A stretch of 64,000 nucleotides of DNA from Rhynchopus sp. YZ270_cl-10 (GCA_964035575.1 OZ037890.1:558001-622000); one strand, 5' to 3'; positions 1-10,867 are shown, numbered from the stretch's first letter. Notes: a model not told the origin generated them from the letters alone. Made by a program: numbers and translations.

Positions 1-50
1 TTGTTCTGTTATCGGTGCTTCTGTTTCTTTTTTTTTTCCCTCTCTTTTTT

Positions 51-1114
51 CAGGCTATTTCCTAATCTGGATTCTGGATCCCACTTTTTTCCGGGGGTTT
101 TCATACTTTTTTCCCGTTTTTTTTTTTTCCTGATTTCTGGATCCGAGTTTTGAAAAAATTTCGGGAAAAAAAATTTTCCCGTGGCCCAGTGTGGCGGGGG
201 GGCCCCGGGGGGAAAAAATCATGGTTGAACCACGGGAGTACCATGAAACTGGGTTGCTGACCGCACCATCCAGGCTGTACCTCAATTTTTTTTTGCCTGC
301 GGCGCCATTTTTCCTTTTTTGCTCCGCAAAAAAGGGTTCGGTGTGTGACTATGTGGTGTAAAAAGATAGATTTTTACACCGTACCCTAAATTTTTTTCGC
401 CTGCGGCGCCATTTGTTTGTTTGTTTTTTTTTTTTTGCTCCGCAAAAATCCCTATGTTCCCAATGTCCCTGGTCAGCAGTGCTGAAAAAATTTTGGCACA
501 AAAACAAGCTGACCCCCCAATCTTCCAACGACAGTGACATTTATGTCAACAATTTTTAGAAATGTTGCGTACCGTGGCTTCGCTTGGGTGCCATGCCTGC
601 CATGACTGCCGTTTATTTTGTAAATGTACTGAGGTTACTGATAATTCGTGTACCACGCGTGCCTGGTGCAAATATCAATGAAGTGCCGAACTCCGAGGAA
701 TTCTCACATTCCGCCGGAGGCCCCCAACTTGAGCTAAGGTGGGGACCCGGGCGCGCGAAGCGCGCCCGGGCTCGCCACACCTTTACCAAAACCCGCAAAA
801 CCGCAAAATCTCACCTATTTTCAGAGTTAGGTGAGATGCTGGGAAACACTGGAAAAAAAAGAAAAAAGAAGGGTGGGATTTATCCTAATGATTTATTGGA
901 GCTGCGTTTCACCACGTTTCAAGTACTCTTTATTGTGTCTTGTTTGCAATATATGAGGACATGCCCCGCCAACGGAGGGGAGATGCCCCGCCAACGCGGG
1001 GGAGAAAGCTCGGAATGGGTTTTTTTTCTGGAAAAATTTTTTTTTCCCGGAGAAAAATTCTGGATCCAGTTTTTGAAAATTTTCCAAAAAAATCCCGATT
1101 TAGGATATGGCCTG
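51..1114. mobile_element. Non-coding terminal-inverted-repeat element (TIR-A, copy 1)
   Basis: The left end (51-77) and the reverse complement of the right end (1088-1114) match imperfectly, both starting CAGGC and reading on through TCCTAA. A T-run lies outside each end and could be the target duplication. Inside are two copies of a module ending in CGCCTGCGGCGCCATTT (about 283-335 and 370-445) and one copy of the GCGTACCGTGGCTTCGC module (about 535-780). Both modules recur in elements near 16.2, 39.3 and 49.1-50.9 kb. No credible ORF is present, so it is probably a non-autonomous DNA transposon or foldback element. The right end abuts a 3'-anchored repeat at 1125-1160. Confidence 0.55.
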
Positions 1115-1124
1115 TTTTTTCTTT

Positions 1125-1160
1125 GGTGACCAAGCACAGCGAGGCTTCAGTTCATCTAAC
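1125..1160 (+). repeat. R1 dispersed repeat (GGTGACTAAGCAC...GGTTCATC)
   Basis: This is a copy of the most abundant short repeat in the window. The consensus reads GGTGACTAAGCACGAGAGG, then CTTAGGTTCATCTTA, then a T-rich run. Longer copies at 25925 and 34080 show that R1 is the 3' end of a larger element. Confidence 0.6.
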
Positions 1161-2869
1161 AAAACCTTCCCCTTTTTTTAAAAGGGGAACAGGAGGGAGG
1201 GTAGGGGGAGTTCTATCGAACCAAAATTGCAAATGGAAAAGGGGGAACAAACAAAAAAAAAGCAAATAAAAATTCTCGCGCATTGTTGCGAGGGTGGGGA
1301 AGGGGGTTTCAAGATTTAAAAAAAAAAAAACGGCACAAAACAAAAATCACTTTAGAGCAAAAGTTTTTGAATCGGCAAAAAAAAGCAAAACAGAAGAGTC
1401 TTTTTTTTTTCGTTTCTCTCTTTGAAAAAGAGAGGAGGAAAAAAAATCAGGAAAATGACAAAAAAAATAAAAGGTTGACCCCCGTTTTGTTTACGTTATC
1501 TTTTTATGGTGCACATTCAGACATAGAAAGAGGGATAATACCGCAAGGGATATGATATCCACTATGCATGCAACACCGCCTCTCAAGCACCTCAAGGGTA
1601 TTACAGAGTCTGCTGTTGGTGTACGTTGCCTTGAGTTGCGTTGATGAGAAGGTGACGCACCCTCCCCTTTTGTCAGCAGAGAGGGAGGCCTGGTCAGGCA
1701 ATACCAATACCGCAATATTTATTCGCCCTGAGACGATGCAGATGGGGAAGGGGAGGGGGAAGGGGGTGATGCTATTCTCATAGGTTTGCCTGCGCGTTGG
1801 GGATGTGAGGTAGTCAGAGGGGGGGGGGGAAAGGGAAAGGGGGACAAGCCGTGCTTTGTGATGCCGTCTTTTGCGGTGTGGTGTACCATGGATATGCATC
1901 ACAACCAACCTGGTCAGTGCAATGACCTTTATACGATATAGCTGTCTTGAGGTAAGCGGAGGGGTGGGTGATGGGGTGATCTTCACACAATACCGGGAGA
2001 CTCCACAGCGGAGCTTCTGATGAGGGGGACGTCGATCGATCAAACACACACACACACACTCTCTCTCTAGGTTGGCTTCAAAAGCAATCAAAGCAATCAG
2101 CGGGGGTATGAGTTTTTGTGCATGTACACACAGCATATCACTCATATCTCTGATGTTGTACCTCGTACACTTGTGTTTGCCCTGAGTACGTTTTTGCCTT
2201 GGGTGGTGATACGATGTGGCTGCATGATGAAGGGCTTTGGGGTGGTATAGGGTGGGTGGTGGGATAATGTAAAGACACTGCAGCAATATGGCTGTGGTAA
2301 GTGGTGTGGCTGAAAAGGGTGCTATTTTTTTGTGCTATCTTCTGCTATTTTGTCTTTTTCCTACAGTGTTGAGCTCGGAGCTGCGCTTTGGGTGGATGAA
2401 GACGCCGATGAAGATGCTGAGGCTTGCCGGAGAATGTTTGCTTGGGTCCTAGGTTGGTGGTGGGGACGGCTGTTGCGCTCTTTTGTGGTGTTGAGTTGCA
2501 TCTGGTTCTGTCTATGGAGCAAGCATGTGGACGTGGGGTGTGGGTAAAAGAGGGTATATTTCGTATTATTTTTGTTCGTGTGAGGTTTGCAAACGATCAA
2601 ATTGGCGGGGGGAGGTGGCAGGTGTCGATCTTGATCTCATTTTGGATGAATAAAGAACGCATGTATTCAGGGGCAGAGAGATTCTGTTGGGGTTTTTTTG
2701 ATCCCGCATGAAGCTGCTGTTCGGGGATGGAGAGAGATCTGAAGTCGGGGGTTGTGGGTGGGCCCTTCTCCACAGTTTTTTTTTTTGGCAAGGTTCTTGA
2801 AAACGACTGCAGGCTTGTTGTCCTCCACACACCACACACAGAGATCAAAACACAAACCACAACAAAGAC
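1161..2869. other. Gene-free spacer upstream of the LRR gene
   Basis: A-rich and then G/T-rich sequence. It holds an (AC)n/(CT)n microsatellite at about 2043-2070 and a short element around 2300-2350 (GGTGCTATTT...TGCTATTTTG) that recurs near 12110-12165. An open frame at 2366-2545 follows an acceptor-like CCTACAG but has no recognisable homology. The minus-strand frame at 1504-2286 looks like a compositional artefact. I see no gene here. Confidence 0.5.
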
Positions 2870-4531
2870 ATGGACCTGAACATCAAGGGTTTCGACACGA
2901 ATCAGCACACAGTCGAGGTGGGTGCAGATGACACAGTGGAGGACTTGCGGCGGAAGGTGGCGTCTGCAATGGGGTTGCCTGAAGACGGCTTTTGCATGAG
3001 TTTCGGAGGCGAAGCGATGAACGAAGGAGTGGGCTTGACGCAGCTGAGTGCTGGTGATACAATAGTATTGAAGAAGACGAAGCGGCAAGAAGCCATTGCA
3101 GAGCTTCGTGCGTTGGGTGAGACTGACCTGACAGCCGAGAGGTTGGGGAGTGTGGAGGATCCTGAGGTAGCGTGTTTACTTCTGCAGGCGGAGGTTGCGA
3201 CGGTGATCCCAGATAGGTTCTTGTCATGTAATTCGTTGACGAGACTTGATTTCAGTGCTGAGTCCATTGTGTCTCACATTGGAGACAGCTTCCTGTCCGG
3301 GTGCACCTCGTTGACAAGTATCAACCTCTCTGGGTTGAGCAATGTGACGCAGGTTGGTCCGGAATTCCTGTTTCACTGCACCAGCTTAGCGACCCTAGAT
3401 TTATCACCGCTCAGGAATGTGACGCAGGTTGGTCACAGCTTTCTTTGCGACTGCGAGAGCTTAACCAACGTCGATTTATCTCTACTCCGCAACGTGACGC
3501 AGGTTAAGGAGAGCTTCCTTCATAGCTGTAGCAGCTTAACGACCCTGGATTTGTCACCATTCAGGAACGTGACACAGGTTGGTTGCAACTTTCTCTCAGG
3601 CTGCAAGAGCTTAACCAACGTCGATTTATCTCCACTCAGCAACCTGACGCACATCGAGAGCTCCTTTCTTTCCAACTGCGAGAGCTTAACCAACATCGAT
3701 TTATCTCCACTCCGCAATCTGACGCAGATTACGGAAGGCTTTCTTTACCGCTGCGAGAGCTTAACCATCATCGATTTATCTCCACTCAGCAACGTGACGC
3801 AGGTTGATGAGAGCTTCCTTCATAGCTGCAGCAGCTTAACGACCCTGGATTTGTCACCATTCAGGAACGTGACACAGGTTGGTTACTACTTTCTCTCAGG
3901 CTGCAAGAGCTTGGCCAACGTCGATTTATCTCCACTCCGCAATCTGACGCAGATTACGAACGACTTTCTTTCCGGCTGCGAGAGCTTAACCAGCATCGAT
4001 TTATCTCCACTCAGCAATGTGACGCAAGTTGATAAGAACTTCCTTCAGAACTGCAGCAGCTTAACGACCCTGGATTTGTCACCATTCAGGAACGTGACGC
4101 GGATTAATTACAACTTTCTCTCAGGCTGCAAGAGCTTAACCAACGTCGATTTATCTCAACTCCGCAATCTGACGCAGATTACGAACGGCTTTCTTTCCGG
4201 CTGCGAGAGCTTAACCAGCATCGATTTATCTCCACTCCGCAATGTGACGCAGGTTGGTGGGAGCTTTCTTCATAACTGCAGCAGCTTAACGACCCTGGAT
4301 TTGTCACCATTCAGCAGGATTACGCATATTTTTCACACTTCTAGTGGTGCTACAGACTTTGCTGCGGACTGCACTTCGTTGACGAGTATTTACCTTTCCA
4401 GCTGCAGCAGTGTTGTATCCAACGAAGTGAGGGAGGGCAAGCTGAGCAAACTTGTGGTGGAGGAAGAAAGCACAGGAGCTGCATTTCCAGTGGAAGTGTC
4501 GGAGCATTCCTTCGAACTGGAGTGGGAGTAA
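2870..4531 (+). CDS. Leucine-rich-repeat protein with ubiquitin-like N-terminus
   Basis: 553 aa, single exon. Residues 1-70 look like a ubiquitin-like beta-grasp fold: a beta-hairpin, a helix around DTVEDLRRKVASAMGL, and the ending AGDTIVLKK. A linker follows, and from about residue 118 there are roughly 16 cysteine-containing leucine-rich repeats of about 25 aa with consensus FLSGCxSLTxxDLSPLxNVT. This is the BspA-like LRR type common in protists. The repeats form a higher-order unit of three (CSSLTTLDLSPF, CKSLTNVDLSPL, CESLTSIDLSPL; 225 nt) that recurs several times with near-identical DNA, so the array expanded recently or is homogenised. No signal peptide or membrane span is visible, so a cytosolic binding scaffold is likely. 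The start is the first ATG after acceptor-like CTGCAG and opens the beta-grasp domain. The partner is unknown. Confidence 0.88.
   Translation: MDLNIKGFDTNQHTVEVGADDTVEDLRRKVASAMGLPEDGFCMSFGGEAMNEGVGLTQLSAGDTIVLKKTKRQEAIAELRALGETDLTAERLGSVEDPEVACLLLQAEVATVIPDRFLSCNSLTRLDFSAESIVSHIGDSFLSGCTSLTSINLSGLSNVTQVGPEFLFHCTSLATLDLSPLRNVTQVGHSFLCDCESLTNVDLSLLRNVTQVKESFLHSCSSLTTLDLSPFRNVTQVGCNFLSGCKSLTNVDLSPLSNLTHIESSFLSNCESLTNIDLSPLRNLTQITEGFLYRCESLTIIDLSPLSNVTQVDESFLHSCSSLTTLDLSPFRNVTQVGYYFLSGCKSLANVDLSPLRNLTQITNDFLSGCESLTSIDLSPLSNVTQVDKNFLQNCSSLTTLDLSPFRNVTRINYNFLSGCKSLTNVDLSQLRNLTQITNGFLSGCESLTSIDLSPLRNVTQVGGSFLHNCSSLTTLDLSPFSRITHIFHTSSGATDFAADCTSLTSIYLSSCSSVVSNEVREGKLSKLVVEEESTGAAFPVEVSEHSFELEWE
3520..4320 (+). 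repeat. Coding tandem repeat, 75-nt LRR units in 225-nt higher-order repeat
   Basis: Within the LRR gene, 75-nt units recur in the order CSS / CKS / CES. Units three apart are far more alike than neighbours, for example the segment near 3535-3610 against those near 3835-3910 and 4060-4135. The pattern points to unequal crossover or gene conversion in steps of 225 nt. Confidence 0.8.
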
Positions 4532-4944
4532 AACCGAAGGTGTCCAGACGTTGACCCACATCCTTGGGTGTGGTGCGTATGGACATTAAGGTCGAGACGT
4601 GAGTCAGAAATCAGGTTGGTCTCTTTTATGTAGGTTAGGAATGGGGAGGGTGTACTGTCTTCTGATGTGTTCCAATCGTCGTTAGGAACACAGTTAGAGG
4701 GGTGGGGGTAGGGTGGTGGGCATTGGGGGGCAGGGGGTTTACTCTTTGTTTCATCTGCATTTTTTTTTCTCTTGTGGATTCTCCTGACGCTTCCACCACC
4801 CCCTCGTGGAAAAACCGCAAAAATATAAAATTCCAAAAAGAAAAAGCAGGGTTTTTATTAGATTTTTACTCCCTCCAGCCCGATACCCACTTAGCACCCC
4901 TCTAAAGGAACAAAAAAGGAGATCCTTTTTCAAAAAATAATAAA

Positions 4945-6674
4945 ATGGCAAAAGATTCGGCAAAGCAAAACAAGGAGTTGGGGGCAATGACTGCTGGCGA
5001 CGAGGATGAGAACAGAGAAGTATGTTGACCAATTTTCTACCCTCAAACAGACAGAATGTGAGGACAACAAGAGAGCAGCTGGGAAGGCTATAGCTCCAGT
5101 GGAGCACATTTCAGTTAACTCCATATTTTTCTTTAGTTTTGTTTTTTTGTTTTGGGTATCAAATGAACGGAACCTATAAACCGGTTTGTGGATCTACAGT
5201 ATATCTACTTCTACAATTTTAATCCCTTTTAAGCGCATAAACAAATCTCAGTATTTTATGTATCACCTCACGTCCCCCTTTGCATGAACTCGACTGAAAT
5301 GCGTTTTAGCACCTTTTTACTACTCTTTTATGTTGTTTTGGGTCCCAGGGAGATGTTTCCAGTCTTCCGTTTTGCGGGAGGTTATACAACCTATGCTTAC
5401 AACGATTGTGATCAAGGCGACTAAGTAGCTCAAGATGAATAACCAATGTTCAAAGCACTAAGTAATCTAATAAGACTAAGCAGCTAAAGTCCGATGGGGC
5501 TTAAGGTGCACCTTCACCCTTTTCTTTGATCAATTCTGTGCATTTGACCGAACTTTAACACCCAACAGATTGTCATTGACGCCAAGGCGATTGAGACCGT
5601 TTTTGTTAAGCTCGGAGCAGAACAGGTATGTTTCAAAGAGATGTGACGAGATGGAGTCACACATTCATCTCTCGTGTTCTTCTATATCAGTCAAGAGTGC
5701 ATAGGTTATGAGGATTGTTCATATTTTTTTTTGTTTTCTTTCTCGCTTGGATCTAGCTAGCCAGTCGAGAGACCAAGATACACATATGGGAGAGGCAGTT
5801 GTTGCACACTGTCTTTAGCAACTTCTGCTTCGTTTTGTTCTTTTTGTGGTATTGTGTCGTATTAGGGGTGATTTTGATTCTTTTTGCTCCGGGGTTGACA
5901 TCGTACGGTGGGTCAGTCGGAGGTGCCTGCATTCGTAACTTCACTTTTACCTCAACTTTTGCATCCTACTCCAAACGCAGAGAAAAATGGAGGAAGTGAA
6001 AAAGGCCAAGGCCAAGGAGCTTGCGAAGGTGAAGGTGGACAAGGACGAGGTGAAGCTGGTTGCAGAACAACTCGGTGTCACATCGCACGAGGCTACCGCT
6101 ATGCTGAAGGAGGTATGCCTCACTGACTCTGCCTTACCAGCACACTTTCCCCACCCCTCCCTCTCAACTCTAAGCACGAAACGCTTATTTCGTCTTATAA
6201 ACCTTTCATTTTTTCAATGAAAGGAGAAACACGCTCATCTCAAAAAAAATTTTTTTTTGAGTAGAAGCGGGGATAGAGAGCATATCAGACATACACCACT
6301 AAATGGATGACTGCATGGTTAGTCCTCCCACCGTCATGCACTAAGGTGCGCGCTGTTGTAAAAAATAATATCGTACCCATTTAGTGACTATGCACACAGG
6401 CATAGGTACACCATATGAAGATTTTATCTTTTGTTTGTGCTTTCATCCGGATGGCTGGCATCGTACGTGGGTCAGTCGGAGGTGCCTGCATTAATAACTT
6501 CACTTATTACAAATTATTCTTTATTGTTTTTGTTCACCCAACCAAGGTCAACCCCACTCCTTTCTCTCTCTCACTCTCACAACCCTCTTTTTGTTCTCCC
6601 AGTGCGGCGGGTCTGCGAAGGTCTTCTTCGATGAATTTATTAACAGAGAACCAGCAAAACCAATTGAGGTGTAA
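4945..6674 (+). CDS. HYPK: HYPK-like protein (NatA auxiliary / NAC-UBA domain), four exons
   Basis: Exons are 4945-5019, 5569-5625, 5981-6112 and 6603-6674. All introns begin GTATG, end AG and fall between codons. The joined protein is 111 aa. Exon 1 is a charged leader (MAKDSAKQNKELGAM). Exon 2 holds IDAKAIETVFVKLGAEQ. Exon 3 holds KELAKVKVDKDEVKLVAEQ, which matches the KELAKVxIxKEDxELI motif opening the HYPK UBA domain. Exon 4 completes the UBA domain. In other eukaryotes HYPK binds the Naa15-Naa10 complex and modulates N-terminal acetylation; that role is inferred here. All three introns contain dispersed repeats, and two carry the same R3 family. The length fits HYPK (about 110-130 aa). 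Confidence 0.82.
5020..5568 (+). other. HYPK-like intron 1 with two dispersed repeats
   Basis: 549 nt, GTATGT...CAACAG. Around 5250-5335 it carries a segment containing TTTGCATGAACTCGACTGA, also found at 39595-39670 next to the LINE fragment. Around 5385-5510 it carries a long R1 copy including the block just upstream of R1 (TGTGATCAAGGCGACTAAG). Retroelement-derived DNA therefore makes up a large share of this intron. Confidence 0.7.
5890..5955 (+). repeat. R3 repeat in HYPK-like intron 2
   Basis: Contains GGGTCAGTCGGAGGTGCCTG followed by CATT..TAACTTCACTTT. Near-identical copies lie in intron 3 (6450-6510) and at 10367-10425. The tail GCATT...AACTTCA resembles the ends of families R5 and R6. 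Confidence 0.7.
6450..6510 (+). repeat. R3 repeat in HYPK-like intron 3
   Basis: Contains GATGGCTGGCATCGTACGTG and GGTCAGTCGGAGGTGCCTGC. It is almost the same as the copy at 10367, which suggests recent mobility. Two copies in adjacent introns of one small gene could be independent insertions or local duplication. Confidence 0.7.
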
Positions 6675-7624
6675 AAAAAAGGAATACCATTATCGTCGTT
6701 TAGATCCTTACTGTCTTTTTTTCAGAAGGGAACCTCTGTGGGGGGAAATAAAAGAAGAAGAAAAAAACACATGAACGAATTGAAGTAGTTTTTTTTTTTG
6801 GTTTTTACAGTCATGTAAAGAAAGGAAATTCTTCGCAAAACTGGGGGGAGGGCTTTGCCAACCGTTTCGTGGAGAGCGGGGGGGCAAAAAAAGAGAAGGA
6901 AATGATAATCTGGTTTGGATAACAAGCTTAGCAGATGCAGTCTCATACAAATAAAAAAATGGAAAAAAAAAAAAACATGCATTTCCTCAAAGAGCAACAA
7001 TTGGAGTAGTTTTTTTTTTTTGTTTTTTTGTTGCGATCAGCAAAAAAATAATAGAAAAAACCCATATCCCAACAGAATAGGTGATTGCTGTCACATGCGG
7101 GAGAGCAACGTTTTAAAAAAAAAAAATTAAAAAGAGCAAATTGGCTATTGTACCCTCCCCCCATACCCCCCTCTAACGGGGACCCCCCCGTACAAATGCA
7201 GCCTAAAATGATGGGAATAATTCAGCATACTTTTCCATTTTTTTGTCACCTCATGAAATGAAGGAGGAAATAGAAACACAGCATTTTGAACACACTTTGC
7301 GGTTCTAGGGACGAATCGCGCTGCAGAGCCACTCCTTACCAAAACAGGTAGAGGTGCGTTTCACCACAACCTCTTCCATGGGTTTTATTGTGTGATGAGT
7401 GTTAAGTTTCTATTTTTCCCCCCTCCAAAAAAAAAACCTTTTCAACCACCTTTTTCTCCAACATCTCTCAGGGCAAAATTTTCAAAAAAGAAAAAAATAC
7501 CACACACAAAACCCTTTCTCCCCTTTTAAAGAAACCGTTTTCTTTCCTCGCCCTCCCCTCCCCCCCTCTTTCCTTTTTTTTATATTTCCTTTTCTCTCTC
7601 TCCCTGCGGGGAATTCCTTGAATC
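6675..7624. other. Spacer between the HYPK-like and PP2C genes
   Basis: Rich in A and T homopolymers. A long pyrimidine tract at about 7538-7605 precedes the PP2C start. An AG after TCTCTC at 7470-7471 is a candidate leader acceptor. I see no other gene. Confidence 0.45.
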
Positions 7625-9682
7625 ATGGGGCAGCAATTGCAGGCCCCGGTTACGACTAAAGTATTGGAGCGTTGGAGTACTGGAGATGAGGAAGATGAGG
7701 ATGTGGCATGCTTCCGCGCAGGGGTAGCTTCGATGATGGGGTGGAGGAGCCAGATGGAGGATCGGTACGTTGTGAATGTGAAGGGGGGGAGTGGGGTGTT
7801 GGGGGTGTTTGATGGGCATGGGGGTGATGAGTGTAGCAGCTTCCTTGCGCAAAGGGTGCCTGAAGAGGTGACGGAGGATATGTCATGCGAAGATCTGACA
7901 CGCCTTGCACTCTCCCTTGATCAAGAATACCTCGACAGCAGTGACAGCAACACCGACTTTGCCGGCTCCACATCAACCGTCTGCATTGTCAGCCGCAGCC
8001 CTACCCACCGACACTACCGTCTTACAGTCTCTCACGTCGGAGACTGCAAGCTTCTCCTCTGCCGCAGACGTACACTAGAAACCCCATCCCTCTCCTACTC
8101 CGAACACGGTATGTTCCAAACAGTCTCCGTAGGAGGCGAACGCATCGAAGTTTTAGTACTAACCCGCGACCACCGTCCCGACGATGAATATGAAGAACAA
8201 CGTATCATAGCGGCAAATGGTTCTGTCGTAAACAGTCGTGTAAACGGAACCCTCGCAACAAGCCGTGCCTTTGGAGACTCTCGCTTCAAAAAGGGGGGAA
8301 ACGACGATAGATCACACCAAGTCACTGCAGTGCCCGATGTAGTAACGTTTGATGACTGCAGAAAGGGGGATGTTCTCATTGCATGCTCTGATGGTGTTTT
8401 TGAAGGAGCAGAAGAAAATGCGCGTTTAAGCGAAGCTGCCTTGGTGAGTCTCATTTTCAAGGAGTTGGCAACAAATGGTGACAGCCTGGCGTCGGCGGCA
8501 GCGGTAGTGTGCGACGAAGCGTTGAAGCGGGGAAGCCGCGATAACATTACCTGCTTGGTTGCGAATATTGGGGACGACACGAAGCAGAGCGCATCGGTTT
8601 TAAACCTTCAACGGCAGGTTCCTGGACGGAGTGGAAGCAAAGGTTCTTTTGGAAGCGACTGCGTTATGTCACAATGTGTCTCGCCTACAGCAGGCGCGCG
8701 AGGAGGAACTACTTATGCCGATTCATCCATCAATCTTGCAGAGATATTAAACCTCGCAGGGCTCGCCTCCGACGGCAAAAAGCTTGTACAACGTGCAAAC
8801 AACAACAGCGACAGATTGACCCGCATTCGCACCATCAAACCCGGCCCCATCTCCCACCCCGAAAGCCCTGCCTATATGCTGGCCTACAGCGCTGCTGCGT
8901 CTGAAGGGGGCCTCTCCGCTTCTGAAGCAGTCGAAAGACGTTACTCCCATATTACCCGCCTCTACCACGTTAAAGGACAACGTGCGCTCTCTGAAGTAGA
9001 AATGGAAGAGTTAGAGGGATATTGGAGAGATATGCCCAAAGATGTTGCAACCGGAAAGCGCGCTGACCGGACAGATTGGTTCAGCGAATGGCTTGAAGGG
9101 AAGCGTGAAGGGAGTACCGATGGGTTTGCAGGAAATGGTCTTCTCCTTGATGACGAGACCTCCGACGAAGACGATGTGTTGATGATCTATTGTAACACCC
9201 GGGATGGGCCAGCCAAAGCGGAAGCACCAAGCCGGCGGGCGCAAAGTCTTCCACCAGATTTCTCTTCTTCAACTCCTCTTCCAAGACGGAGAGTAGGGTT
9301 TGGGGGCAAGCTTGATACCAGCAGCTTCTGCCACGCCCCCACCAACTTCAACGCAGCAACACGCTTCAGCGAGCGGGACAGAGAAGAGGTAATCACAAAG
9401 ATTGAAGAAGACGGAGAAGCCATCTGTGGAGGTGAGGGCTGGTGGGGGGTCCTCGATGCGCTAGAGGATGAAGTACGGCAACCTACTGAAGGATCAATAA
9501 TGATGGCAACCCGCGCCGCCTCTACAATCCAATCCTCCGAAAGCTGCTCACTAACAACCACCCTGCCATCGCAAAATTCAAACATGCCCTTCTGTCCATC
9601 CCCCATGTACACCTTCGGTGCCGCCGAAGTTGAAAGCGACACCGACTCTGAAAACGAACTTCTCAATCATTGTGTCTCATAA
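7625..9682 (+). CDS. PP2C-family (PPM) serine/threonine phosphatase with long C-terminal extension
   Basis: 685 aa, one exon. Catalytic domain about 1-318. The N-terminus MGQQLQAPVTTK follows the MGxxLSxPxxxK start of PP2C-alpha-like enzymes, which fixes the start codon; the family is often N-myristoylated on Gly2, but residue 6 here is Gln, so modification is uncertain. Motifs visible: MGWRSQMED (38-46), FDGHGG (62-67), SHVGDCKL (136-143), LTRDHRP (179-185), AFGDSRF (215-221), ACSDGVFE (253-260) and GSRDNITCLV (303-312). The metal-binding Asp residues D63, D255 and D306 are present. The enzyme should remove phosphate from Ser/Thr using Mn/Mg. The last 370 residues are Ser-rich and acidic with a helical patch around 430-510 and match no family I can name. 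No AG lies between the pyrimidine tract and ATG, so the mRNA leader is probably longer than for its neighbours. Confidence 0.92.
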   Translation: MGQQLQAPVTTKVLERWSTGDEEDEDVACFRAGVASMMGWRSQMEDRYVVNVKGGSGVLGVFDGHGGDECSSFLAQRVPEEVTEDMSCEDLTRLALSLDQEYLDSSDSNTDFAGSTSTVCIVSRSPTHRHYRLTVSHVGDCKLLLCRRRTLETPSLSYSEHGMFQTVSVGGERIEVLVLTRDHRPDDEYEEQRIIAANGSVVNSRVNGTLATSRAFGDSRFKKGGNDDRSHQVTAVPDVVTFDDCRKGDVLIACSDGVFEGAEENARLSEAALVSLIFKELATNGDSLASAAAVVCDEALKRGSRDNITCLVANIGDDTKQSASVLNLQRQVPGRSGSKGSFGSDCVMSQCVSPTAGARGGTTYADSSINLAEILNLAGLASDGKKLVQRANNNSDRLTRIRTIKPGPISHPESPAYMLAYSAAASEGGLSASEAVERRYSHITRLYHVKGQRALSEVEMEELEGYWRDMPKDVATGKRADRTDWFSEWLEGKREGSTDGFAGNGLLLDDETSDEDDVLMIYCNTRDGPAKAEAPSRRAQSLPPDFSSSTPLPRRRVGFGGKLDTSSFCHAPTNFNAATRFSERDREEVITKIEEDGEAICGGEGWWGVLDALEDEVRQPTEGSIMMATRAASTIQSSESCSLTTTLPSQNSNMPFCPSPMYTFGAAEVESDTDSENELLNHCVS

Positions 9683-10315
9683 AATTTGAGAAAATTGAAA
9701 AAAAGAAAAGAAAATTGGGGAATAGGGTAGTTTCAAAAAGGTTTTTTTTTTTTTTTGTTTCTTTTAGTTTTTATATCAAAAACTTCGCATTTTTTTTTTC
9801 TCATTCGTTCAAATCCTTATATAGGGGGTAAAAGGTATCCAGTGTTTTTTATTTTAAATAGTCCCCCCCTCTCCATCTCCCCATATTCTCCCCCCTGCTG
9901 GAATCTTTCACCCTCCCCTTTCTCTCTCCCCCCCATCCCAGTAAACAGACACTGTTGCCTCCGTTCTCCCCCACCCCATCACCATTCTTCCCAGCTTCCT
10001 TCCACTCGATTTTCCCCTGCCACCATCACACACACCCCCCTCCGATCACCCGCCCCTTTGGATAGTGTTTGCGTTAAGTTCTTGTATCATTAAATCATTT
10101 TGAGGGGTGATGGGGAGGGAGGGGGGGGGGGGGCCCGAAGAAGTGCCGATTGATTCCACTTTTTAATAAATTCTCAGTGGTTTCCCGTATTCCTTCATCT
10201 CCCGTTTCCCATGCCCCCTCCCTCCCCTCCCCCATGACAGACTAATCAAAGGGACTACCAGTGGAGCTACTAGTTGTAACAGCTATAATGCTAAACTGGT
10301 AGTATTCTTTTTATG

Positions 10316-10350
10316 GTACACTGTTCACGAGAGGGCTTTGTATTTCAGGT
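10316..10350 (+). repeat. R4 repeat (CACGAGAGGGCTTTGTATTTCA)
   Basis: Contains GTACACTGTTCACGAGAGGG then CTTTGTATTTCAGGTCAAC. Other copies lie near 14717, 19320, 37100-37175, 38900-38965, 42880-42950 and 57157-57205. Copies share the right end and differ in how far they extend left, as 5'-truncated retrocopies do. Confidence 0.65.
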
Positions 10351-10366
10351 CAACTTTTATTTTGGA

Positions 10367-10425
10367 TGGCTGGCATCGTACGTGGGTCAGTCGGAGGTGC
10401 CTGCATTAATAACTTCACTTTATTT
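10367..10425 (+). repeat. R3 repeat, intergenic copy
   Basis: Nearly identical to the copies in HYPK-like introns 2 and 3 (GGGTCAGTCGGAGGTGCCTG core). It directly follows an R4 copy. Confidence 0.65.
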
Positions 10426-10867
10426 TACTGGTGTACCTCTATGTCGTAAAACACTAGTCATTTGGATTTGGCAGTACCAGTAGTGATTAAATGATTAGTC
10501 TGTCGTGCCTTCCCCCTACCTTCTAATACCGATGCTTCTCAATAAAACGAATTGAGTGTAGGTGACCGAAATAAAACCCACGACAACTCCTTTTTTTTAA
10601 AAAAACAAAAAGGCTATCTAGGTGAAGTAAACGAGAGGCTTATGTTCATCTTTATCAACGCCCTTTTTTTTTTTTTTTTAAACCTTTGTCAGTGTTTCAG
10701 CGTCTCCTTCTCACAGTTCTCCTCCTTTTTTTTCACCTTCTCCTTCATTTTTACCCTCTCCAATAATTCTGATTTTTTCGATGCGCTTTTCATACTTTAT
10801 CAAATAATCCTTTTTTTTTTTTCATCTCCTATTCTATTCTTCCTCTCTCTTTCAACAACAAAAAAAA

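Noticed and set aside
1504-2286. 260-codon minus-strand frame
   Set aside because: Its His/Pro/Thr-rich composition mirrors G/T-rich DNA, it has no domain-like pattern, and it would be the only minus-strand gene.
2332-2547. Plus-strand frame after CCTACAG, possible upstream exon of the LRR gene
   Set aside because: The LRR gene already starts with a complete beta-grasp domain, and the frame has Trp/Gly-rich low-complexity sequence.
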